12,260 bases of DNA from Planctomycetaceae bacterium. GTDB lineage: Bacteria; Planctomycetota; Planctomycetia; Pirellulales; Thermoguttaceae. Both the position numbers and the translations under genes were made by a program. Location: contig JAITBS010000254.1 of the NCBI GenBank assembly GCA_031283515.1, forward strand, positions 1 through 12,260. The letters are read 5' to 3'. A model generated the notes under the pieces. It had not been told where the DNA came from. It made no database searches and was given only the letters and a program-made list of their open reading frames with translations. Shown here one piece after another: positions 6,044-12,260 of this stretch (position 1 is its first letter; each line of letters begins with the position of its first letter).

Positions 6044-6592
6044 ATGACGTCTTTACGGCCAATTAGTTATCAGGCAAGAATTTGTACGGATAAAAACCGA
6101 ATCAATCAATTTCTTGAACAAAACCGTGTAGGAATTATTGGTATTAACGCCGACGATTATCCGTATGCAATACCGGTGAATTATATTTGGTTTGACGGAT
6201 GCGTTTATTTTCATGGTATGGGTTCGGGTAAGAAAACGGAATTGCTGAGTGAAAACGCGAAGGTGTGTTTTACGGTGTTTCGAGAATGGGGAACAGTCAG
6301 AGATAATGTTCCGTGTCATGCAGATACATCATATTTCAGTGTTATGCTTTTTGGTAACGCTGTAAAAGTAACAGACAACCAAAAATCCGCTGCCGTTTTG
6401 AATCGGATCGTTGAAAAGTTCATGCCGAATTTTTTCAACAATCCTATCAATGCGTCTTTGGTTGAGAATTATCGTTCTTCAAAAGACGGCAACGGCGTCT
6501 TGGTTTATTGTATTAAGCCGGAATTTGTAACAGCCAAAGAAAATCACGCAGAACCGGAAGATTTGATTCCTTTCAATACAAAAGACGTATAA
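6044..6592 (+). CDS. FMN-binding split-barrel protein (PNPOx/NimA-like family)
   Basis: This 182-residue protein resembles the small flavin-binding split-barrel proteins annotated as pyridoxamine 5'-phosphate oxidase-related or NimA-like. The signature is a short N-terminal helix (INQFLEQNRVGIIGI), a strand ending in YPYAIPVNY at 39-47, then VYFHGMGSGKK at 54-64, where the His and the Lys pair lie in the flavin-phosphate region. True PNPOx enzymes are longer and carry further motifs that I do not see, so vitamin B6 synthesis is unlikely. The ATG at 6044 was chosen because the family begins near here. A TTG at 5975 would add 23 atypical residues. The ribosome site is weak (CGAGAAA). It starts 93 nt after anfK and 32 nt before the next gene, which suggests a redox role linked to nitrogenase, but the real function is unknown. 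Confidence 0.75.
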   Translation: MTSLRPISYQARICTDKNRINQFLEQNRVGIIGINADDYPYAIPVNYIWFDGCVYFHGMGSGKKTELLSENAKVCFTVFREWGTVRDNVPCHADTSYFSVMLFGNAVKVTDNQKSAAVLNRIVEKFMPNFFNNPINASLVENYRSSKDGNGVLVYCIKPEFVTAKENHAEPEDLIPFNTKDV

Positions 6593-6624
6593 AAATTACG
6601 ACAATTTTTTTTCGGAGATTAACA

Positions 6625-7623
6625 ATGTCAACATCAGATTTGACTCTATCAGAATTAAAGGGAATAACGAGTTACACGACTTATTCCAATGGTCAATTAC
6701 GGGAATGCCGGATTAATGAGGAAAATATTATTCGTACATCTTACGGCGATTTTATACCTCATTATTCGCGACCAGATATTCGTACGAAAGACGTCAAGTC
6801 TCTTTCATTTCACCAAAACGGGAAAATTCATAGTATTTACCTTGAAAAACAAAGTCTTGTACGAACTCCGAGTGGTATTTTTTCTGCGGAGTTGATTACG
6901 TTTCATGAAGATGGTTCACTTGACAGTGTTTTTCCGTTGAATGGTCAAATAGGTTTTGGGTGGTCAGAAGAGGACGAAAGGGAACTTGCTCAAGATTACA
7001 CAATTGAGTTACTGCAAGGAAAAATAACGGTGAAGATCAATGGGATTCGTTTTTTTCCTGACGGTAAATTGCGAAACATTATTTTTTGGTCAGATGAAAC
7101 GATTTTATTGAGTACGCCAATTGGTGAATTTCCGGTTCGGCGTGGTGTTCGTTTTTACGAGAATGGTCAAATATATTCTTTTGAGCCGGCGATTCCAATA
7201 AATCTGAAAACTCCTATTGGTGATATTTTGTCTTATGATGTGAGTGCGGCGTTGGTGGAATCGGATTTTAATTCGGTTGTTTTTGATCGTGAGGGGCGAT
7301 TATTTCGTGTTAAAACATCCGGCGATATTATTGTTAGCAATCCGCGAATTGGTCGAATGCGGATTAGTTCGCGTCGCAGATTGGAATGGAGTGAAGATGT
7401 GATGGTGATGACGCCTTTGACAGTTACATTCAACGGCGATACTGTAACAATCAACAACGGCGAAGAATCGTGGTCATGGCTTCTTTGTGAGAGTGAGTTT
7501 CTGATACTTCCCGATATTGATGTAACATTGGGACTTGGATGCGGTGTGAAGTGTAATTGTTGTAACAGTTGTTGCGGAACCGGACGAGATTTTTTCTCAG
7601 GTCAACAAGGGAGGATATTATGA
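6625..7623 (+). CDS. Uncharacterised tandem-repeat protein with Cys-rich tail
   Basis: I do not know a function for this 332-residue protein. It contains six or so degenerate repeats of the form aromatic-x-x-(N/D)-G-x-(I/L), reminiscent of MORN or YwqK-type beta repeats. They are YSNGQL at 20-25, FHQNGKI at 62-68, FHEDGSL at 93-99, FFPDGKL at 143-149, FYENGQI at 177-183 and FDREGRL at 220-226. They alternate with T(P/S)xG turns, for example RTPSG, STPIG and KTPIG. No signal peptide or membrane segment is visible. The C-terminus has six cysteines in twelve residues (306, 310, 312, 313, 316, 317), a likely metal or Fe-S binding tail. GGAG at 6614-6617 supports the start. Its TGA overlaps the anfO-like ATG by 4 nt, so the two are probably translationally coupled. 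I recall similar unannotated proteins in anaerobes. Confidence 0.85.
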   Translation: MSTSDLTLSELKGITSYTTYSNGQLRECRINEENIIRTSYGDFIPHYSRPDIRTKDVKSLSFHQNGKIHSIYLEKQSLVRTPSGIFSAELITFHEDGSLDSVFPLNGQIGFGWSEEDERELAQDYTIELLQGKITVKINGIRFFPDGKLRNIIFWSDETILLSTPIGEFPVRRGVRFYENGQIYSFEPAIPINLKTPIGDILSYDVSAALVESDFNSVVFDREGRLFRVKTSGDIIVSNPRIGRMRISSRRRLEWSEDVMVMTPLTVTFNGDTVTINNGEESWSWLLCESEFLILPDIDVTLGLGCGVKCNCCNSCCGTGRDFFSGQQGRIL

Positions 7624-8240
7624 AAATTGCAATTTTATTGGGTGAGCAAGGTATGGCTGTGCGGTTTTCTGATGCTGGGATTATTTATATTTTTGAGAAG
7701 AGAGATGACGTATGGATTTCGGAACAAAAATTTGATTTTTTGAGTCGGAGTTATACCTCGATGTCTGATTTACGGAGTTACATGAATTTGGTTGTTCGGT
7801 GGCTTGGTGATTGCAAGGTATTTGCGGCGAAGTTATCAAACGGTTATTATCGGGTACTTTTGGAGGGTTATGGTATAGGTCTTTGGACGGTTGAAGGGAA
7901 ACCTCAACATTTTATTGCTCAAATAGAATCTTTTTACCAGATGCGTCAGAATGGCGGGGTGGTTATTGAAGATGGGGAGTTGGAGCGGTTTATTGTTCCG
8001 ATTCCGCACAAGACGGGTTTTTACCGGACAGATTTACGTGATGTTATGTTACACAAAACAGCGTTAAATTCAAAAGAAATACTTTTGCCATTTTTCAAAA
8101 AGACTCCCTTTCGGCAATTGGAAATCATTTGTGAACATATTCCTCGTTGGTTTCAATCAGAACTTTCTGCTCTTGGGCTTTTAGCAAACATCGAGTCTTC
8201 CGACCAAGGTTTCCTTAAAATTCATATCACCAAAAAATAA
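7620..8240 (+). CDS. anfO: AnfO-like Fe-only nitrogenase accessory protein
   Basis: AnfO is an accessory protein encoded with anfHDGK. It is needed for full Fe-only nitrogenase function in some diazotrophs, with an unclear biochemical role. The 206-residue product is about the usual size. Supporting blocks are the start MKIAILLGEQG, the central CKVFAAKL at 65-72, LLEGYGIGLWTVEGKP at 80-95, and a C-terminal LPFFKKTPFRQLE (156-168) followed by EHIPRWFQ (172-179), matching the pattern I recall for AnfO. The ATG at 7620 is preceded by GGGAGG (7609-7614) at 5 nt spacing. It overlaps the upstream stop as ATGA, whereas the frame itself stays open back to about 7569. Identification is from remembered family pattern and position, with limited similarity in the middle. 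The operon appears to end here. Confidence 0.75.
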   Translation: MKIAILLGEQGMAVRFSDAGIIYIFEKRDDVWISEQKFDFLSRSYTSMSDLRSYMNLVVRWLGDCKVFAAKLSNGYYRVLLEGYGIGLWTVEGKPQHFIAQIESFYQMRQNGGVVIEDGELERFIVPIPHKTGFYRTDLRDVMLHKTALNSKEILLPFFKKTPFRQLEIICEHIPRWFQSELSALGLLANIESSDQGFLKIHITKK

Positions 8241-8684
8241 CGTAACCACTTGTTTCCTTTTTACCACAGCGGCAACAAAGAGTACAGAGATCAATTTTTC
8301 TGATTCTACTTTATGCTGCCATTATTTGTTTTTTGAATGTTTGGAATTTGTAGTCGTAAAAATTGCAAGCAGTCGATAACTTACCGAATAGCGGCAATAG
8401 ATTATTTCGATCTTTAAAATCATGCTTACGGTTGTAATTTTATCTATTTTACCAACCAGTCTGTGAATGCTAGGAATTTCCGCTAAATAACGACAAAATT
8501 GCTAATTCTTTTCTTGACTGTTTAACTTCAATTTTGTATTATCACTCCACTGTAAATTCCTATGAAAATAGAGCAACTTGGTTGTTCGTCAATCATTGCC
8601 GCCCTCTATTAGCACAACAGGAAGTAATCAATTATTAGGAAGATATTACGAACATTATGGTTATGTTTTTGCTGGGGAACGCTG
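8241..8684. other. Intergenic region between anfO and the AsmA-like gene
   Basis: No gene or clear intrinsic terminator is visible in this 444-nt gap, although the anf operon must end here if the promoter at 8514-8542 starts a new unit. An imperfect ACCACAG/AACAAAG/GTACAGAG purine-rich stretch at 8263-8290 resembles the short ACCACAGAG-type intergenic repeats seen in many bacterial genomes. The sigma-70-like promoter occupies the last third. An AGGAAG ribosome-binding-like site lies at 8637-8642. Confidence 0.5.
8514..8542 (+). promoter_or_regulatory. Sigma-70-type promoter for the AsmA-like gene
   Basis: TTGACT (8514-8519) and TATTAT (8537-8542) each match five of six consensus bases for the -35 and -10 boxes and are separated by exactly 17 nt. 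Transcription would start near 8549 and leave a leader of about 90-135 nt, depending on the true start codon. This makes the AsmA-like gene a separate, probably constitutive unit from the sigma-54-type anf operon. Confidence 0.6.
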
Positions 8685-11600
8685 TTGCTTGTTGTGTTGA
8701 CAGCGGTTGGGGGAGTTATTGCCTTGTATCATATCAACTCCCAGATTCGTATTTACGTCCTGAATGAACTCGAAAAACGCTTTCCCGATCTCAATATCAA
8801 TATCGGTAATGTCCGACTCGATGAAGAAAAAGGTATCACAATCCATGATTTAGAATGTTCAGTTCCGCCAGCGTTGGGACAAAAACAACGTCCCTTGTTG
8901 ATTGTCAAAGAAACATTTTTCGAATGTCCGGTTACAATTCGATCTCTTTACAAAAAAGAAATTCGGGTTAAAAAAATTGTGTTGCGTGAACCCATTATTC
9001 GTGTTACCCGAACAAGCGAAGGAATTTTCGAAGAACTAAAACGCTTTCAGTCCCGCGACAACACTCCAATGAAACCTGTTCCTGTGGAAATCATCGGCGG
9101 AACACTGATTTACGACGATACAACAATTTTATCAGCAAATCCGCTTAAAATTACAGGAATTTCCGTCTCAATCACGCCGCCGGAAAGCGAAAACCGACCA
9201 ATATTGCTTTCCGACATTGAACAAAAAACTCCGCCACCAACCGCATGGAAATATACAGGAAATGCAAACGGTGAGATGTTTCGCCAACTGGTGTTCAATG
9301 GTCATTTTGAGCCTTCGGATAAACAATGGGAAATATCCGCAAGTTGCCGGCAATTCGATTGGACTTCCGAATTTCTTGATTATTTACCGCTGAAAAAAAC
9401 AATAACCGGAAATTCCCGTTTTCAACAATCACTAGAATCCTTTCAAGGACGTTTTGATATTGGAGTTTCTGCGGTTTCCGATTCGTCAAGTTCGTTGGGT
9501 TTTCGTTTTGCGTTGGACGGTATTTTGTCGCAAGGACGTATGGAGCTTTACGAAATCAACCGGACGCTTTCCGAACTCAATACACGGTTCAAAATTACGG
9601 ACGACAGTATTGTTGTTGAAAAACTCACCGGAATTGCCGAAGCAACACGATTGGTGTTGTCGTACTCGCAAGAAGGGTTTATGGAACGGCGTTCAGCAGT
9701 TCTTTCCGCACACCTTCGCGGATTGGTATTCGATGATACTTTGGTGCAAGGTTTTTCACCATTGCTCAATGATCAAACGAAAAAATTACTTGCACGGTTT
9801 GATTATTCGGGAACAACAGATTTGGATGCGGAACTTGTCTTCCATGATGGTCATTGGAAGCCCGCATCGTTGTTGCTGAACCTTTCTGATTTGAGTTTTT
9901 CGTTTTTGCCGCTTCCTTATAAATTGGAACGGCTTACCGGAACATTCCAAGTTGATGAAACTGCCAAACTTACGTTTCAATTTTTTACGAAACAGGGCGA
10001 ACCGGTTGATGTACAGATTTCCGGTGATTACCGCAATGTTTTTATTGATCCTCACGGACAGGTTCGGATTATTGGTCTTGGTGTTCCGATAGACACCAAA
10101 CTCATGAACGCTTTACCGGAAGAACAACGGGCAGTGGTACAGACATTGCAACCGGCTGGCAGGATTGATGCAGAATTAACAATTTCACTTCCGCCGGGCG
10201 ATGCTCCGCTCAAAAAATTGTTTGAAATCGGGTTGAATGATGTTTCGGTCAAATACAATCGTTTCCCTTATCCATTGGGCAAAATTTACGGTCAACTCCA
10301 CATGGATGACAACATCTGGACGTTTCAAAATATTATTGGAACAAACGGTTCTGCGGTTGTTCAATGCCGCGGTCATTTGAAACCGGTTTTATTGCCCAAT
10401 CCTCATGATGGTTCTTCGACGAAAACGACGGAACTTTTGATTTTTCTGGAAGCTGAAGAACTTCCGGTTGATGATCAACTTGCCGGTGCGTTACTCAATG
10501 CGGATCAACAGGAACTTCTTACCGGACTTCGGATCAAGGGAAAAGTCGATCTGAATGCTCAAATCCATTATTTTTCTCAGAACAATCAATTGAATCTTCG
10601 ATTTCGGGCATTGCCGCGAACGGGTTTTTCGATGTGTCCGACTCGGTTTCCGTACCGGTTTGACAATGTTCAGGGAGAGATTATTTATGAAGACGGTTAT
10701 GTTCATTCAAAACTTCTGACGGGCAACAATCAGGAAACACAACTTCGTACCGGACTTGATTGTCGGTTTTCTAATACAGGTCAATGGGTATTCCGACTTT
10801 CTCCGCTCACCATCAGCCAATTACCGCCCAACCGTGAACTTCTGGATGCGTTGCCGGCGAATCTGCGGGAAATTGTCGAAAATCTTCAGATTGGTAAATC
10901 GTTTAATTTAAACGGTTCGGTTGAGTTTTTGAAACAAGGTGTTTCATCGCCGCTTCTGACGGTGTGGAATCTTGGGGTTATTTTGCACCAGAACAAAGTG
11001 GGACTTGGTATTCCGGTTGAAAACATTTTTGGGGAAATCCGGTTAGCCGGTTATTCGGTTGACGAGGTATTCCAGTTAGCTGGGGAGTTGAATCTTGATT
11101 CGGTGACGGTTCGCGGATTTCAGGTAACTGATTTGCGCGGTCCTTTTTTCTTTGATGGAACATCGCATACTGCTCCTGATCGTCAGGCGGCTGCAAAACA
11201 AATTTATCTTGGCCGTCAGGCAGGTAAAACGTTACCGTTACCGCCGGAAATTCTATCACTTCAGGAGTTTCGGAAGTTATCATGGTTTACTGCGGAACAG
11301 CCGGCAAAACCAATGACCGGACGATTTTTTGATGGAATTTTATATGGGGAGGGGTTAGTTGTTTTGGCGAGCAACGGATTTTCTTATGGAATCAATACGG
11401 CATTGATTGGTGCCGACCTTGCCAAGATTGCGCGGGAATTGGAACCGAGCGCACAAAAAATTGCCGGAACTTTAAATTGTATGGATGTTCATTTGCATGG
11501 TCATGGTCGGAAGTTGGAATTACTTGGTGGAACGGGAAAAATTCAATTGCGAAACGCCAATATTTATGAAGCGCCTGGGATGATTCGTTTATTACGGGAG

Positions 11601-12032
11601 TTGAGTATTCGGGAGACGGATCCGAATGCTGGGGTATTTAGTTCGGCGGATGTTGAGTTCCAGATTATGGGTTCTCAGGTTGTTCTTAACCCGATTATAT
11701 TTGAGGGTGGGGCATTCCTTCTTCAGGGTGATGGTATGATGCGGCTGGACAATCGCCATGTTGATTTGACGATGAAAACGCGGCTTGGCAATCGGCGGTC
11801 TCAAATTCCGGTGATCAGTGATATTCTTGGGGGTGCTGGGGATCAGATTGTCCAATTAAAGATTCACGGTCCGATTTCTGATCCTACAGTTACACGAGTT
11901 GCGTTACCGGAGATACAAAAGGCAATTATGCAAATTCAAGGCGAAGAAACCACCGAAATACCCACTCCTGCCAATTCCAACCAACGTTCCGGTGTTTCAC
12001 GTTTTTTCCAATGGAAAAGTCCGTCATTTTAA
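8685..12032 (+). CDS. AsmA/YhdP-like large envelope protein
   Basis: Proteins of the AsmA/TamB/YhdP group are anchored in the inner membrane by an N-terminal helix and extend a long beta-groove across the periplasm, where they help move phospholipid to the outer membrane. This product has about 1115 residues. A hydrophobic anchor lies at about 2-17, a long beta-rich body follows, and an AsmA-like C-terminal region lies at about 925-1080. The C-terminal region contains the GKIQLRNANIYEAPGMIRLL block, a later FLLQGDG, and PVISDILGGAGDQIV. Four modules of about 120 residues repeat within residues 350-800. The listed TTG start has GGGGA at 8674-8678 upstream, but the frame is open back to 8628 and encodes a better signal anchor (KILRTLWLCFCWGTLLL). 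It has no ATG there, so the start is uncertain. The function here is inferred from fold type only. No nitrogenase link is evident. Confidence 0.85.
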   Translation: MLVVLTAVGGVIALYHINSQIRIYVLNELEKRFPDLNINIGNVRLDEEKGITIHDLECSVPPALGQKQRPLLIVKETFFECPVTIRSLYKKEIRVKKIVLREPIIRVTRTSEGIFEELKRFQSRDNTPMKPVPVEIIGGTLIYDDTTILSANPLKITGISVSITPPESENRPILLSDIEQKTPPPTAWKYTGNANGEMFRQLVFNGHFEPSDKQWEISASCRQFDWTSEFLDYLPLKKTITGNSRFQQSLESFQGRFDIGVSAVSDSSSSLGFRFALDGILSQGRMELYEINRTLSELNTRFKITDDSIVVEKLTGIAEATRLVLSYSQEGFMERRSAVLSAHLRGLVFDDTLVQGFSPLLNDQTKKLLARFDYSGTTDLDAELVFHDGHWKPASLLLNLSDLSFSFLPLPYKLERLTGTFQVDETAKLTFQFFTKQGEPVDVQISGDYRNVFIDPHGQVRIIGLGVPIDTKLMNALPEEQRAVVQTLQPAGRIDAELTISLPPGDAPLKKLFEIGLNDVSVKYNRFPYPLGKIYGQLHMDDNIWTFQNIIGTNGSAVVQCRGHLKPVLLPNPHDGSSTKTTELLIFLEAEELPVDDQLAGALLNADQQELLTGLRIKGKVDLNAQIHYFSQNNQLNLRFRALPRTGFSMCPTRFPYRFDNVQGEIIYEDGYVHSKLLTGNNQETQLRTGLDCRFSNTGQWVFRLSPLTISQLPPNRELLDALPANLREIVENLQIGKSFNLNGSVEFLKQGVSSPLLTVWNLGVILHQNKVGLGIPVENIFGEIRLAGYSVDEVFQLAGELNLDSVTVRGFQVTDLRGPFFFDGTSHTAPDRQAAAKQIYLGRQAGKTLPLPPEILSLQEFRKLSWFTAEQPAKPMTGRFFDGILYGEGLVVLASNGFSYGINTALIGADLAKIARELEPSAQKIAGTLNCMDVHLHGHGRKLELLGGTGKIQLRNANIYEAPGMIRLLRELSIRETDPNAGVFSSADVEFQIMGSQVVLNPIIFEGGAFLLQGDGMMRLDNRHVDLTMKTRLGNRRSQIPVISDILGGAGDQIVQLKIHGPISDPTVTRVALPEIQKAIMQIQGEETTEIPTPANSNQRSGVSRFFQWKSPSF

Positions 12033-12039
12033 CAAGAAC

Positions 12040-12068
12040 GGGAGCATTCCCTTTCTGTGTTGATTTTT
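12040..12068 (+). terminator. Possible weak terminator after the AsmA-like gene
   Basis: GGGA-GCAT-TCCC (12040-12051) is a short hairpin 7 nt after the stop codon, followed by a T-rich tract ending TTTTT at 12068. An alternative longer-range pairing of ATTCCC (12046-12051) with GGGAAT (12069-12074) exists. The stems are short, so termination here is only a possibility. Confidence 0.25.
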
Positions 12069-12146
12069 GGGAATCTCTAAAAATTAATTTGTACTATATC
12101 AGTGGAATTTTTTTGAATAGATTTACAGTTGGCAATTAAATGGTAG

Positions 12147-12176
12147 GCGACCTTATGTCGCAGGGTTTGTTTTTTC
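12147..12176 (+). terminator. Candidate intrinsic terminator
   Basis: GCGAC (12147-12151) pairs with GTCGC (12157-12161) around CTTAT, and a T-rich tract (TTTGTTTTTT) follows after four bases. This is the best hairpin-plus-T-run downstream of the AsmA-like gene, 115 nt past its stop. The stem is only 5 bp, which keeps confidence low. Confidence 0.4.
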
Positions 12177-12177
12177 A

Positions 12178-12203
12178 TTGCTCATTGGTAATTCCATGAG
12201 CAA
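12178..12203. other. 10-bp bulged hairpin near the window end
   Basis: TTGCTCAT-T-GG pairs with CCATGAGCAA through 10 base pairs with one bulged T and a TAATT loop. Neither strand has a T-run directly after the stem, so it is not a standard terminator. It may be a protein-binding dyad or part of the leader of a gene beyond the window. I see no coding sequence in 12033-12260. Confidence 0.45.
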
Positions 12204-12260
12204 ATTGAAATTCGCTTATTTCGTAAGTCTTTACTATATTTAGAGTTATAAAAGTGGTCC

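Noticed and set aside
8263..8290. Defined repeat element of the ACCACAGAG type
   Set aside because: It resembles short intergenic repeats known in many genomes, but only one imperfect copy is present here, so it cannot be called a repeat from this window.
12033..12260. tRNA or small RNA gene downstream of the AsmA-like gene
   Set aside because: Hairpins are present, but there is no cloverleaf, no T-loop GGTTCRA-type motif and no CCA end.

Overview
The window carries a compact Fe-only (alternative) nitrogenase operon on the plus strand, followed by a separately promoted gene for a large AsmA-like envelope protein. AnfH, AnfD, AnfG and AnfK are recognisable along their whole length, including the P-cluster and FeFe-cofactor ligands, so this is the FeFe enzyme and not a Mo or V nitrogenase. 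The DNA is AT-rich. The AsmA-like protein points to a Gram-negative, diderm bacterium, and its C-terminal end resembles AsmA-type proteins I associate with Planctomycetota. That lineage call is inference from memory and is weak.

Layout. Positions 1-131 hold the tail of an unidentified gene. Positions 132-728 are a long leader with dyads and direct repeats, a GG-N10-GC sigma-54-type promoter (613-626) and a 13-bp hairpin at the predicted 5' end of the message (639-679). Then come anfH (729-1553), nifI1 (1655-1972), nifI2 (2035-2403), anfD (2458-4026) and anfG (4047-4397). A 13-bp tandem-repeat array (4396-4511) separates anfG from anfK (4562-5950). Three further genes follow in the same direction: a small FMN-binding split-barrel protein (6044-6592), an uncharacterised repeat protein with a six-cysteine tail (6625-7623), and an AnfO-like accessory protein (7620-8240) that overlaps the previous gene by 4 nt.

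How they work together. AnfH is the Fe protein that passes electrons to the AnfDGK dinitrogenase. NifI1 and NifI2 form a PII-like complex expected to switch that activity off post-translationally when fixed nitrogen is available. AnfO is an accessory factor of Fe-only nitrogenase. The two other downstream genes are candidate accessory factors by position only. Genes for cofactor assembly (nifB, nifV, nifU/S) and the activator (anfA) are not in the window and must lie elsewhere.

After a 444-nt gap containing a good sigma-70-like promoter (8514-8542), the last gene (8685-12032) encodes an AsmA/YhdP-like protein of about 1115 residues with a visible internal repeat of about 120 residues. Its start is unclear. 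The last 228 nt hold hairpins and no gene I can support.

The most interesting items are the Cys-tailed repeat protein coupled to anfO, the 13-bp array inside the structural operon, the layered promoter and leader architecture upstream of anfH, and the nifI pair inside an Fe-only operon.
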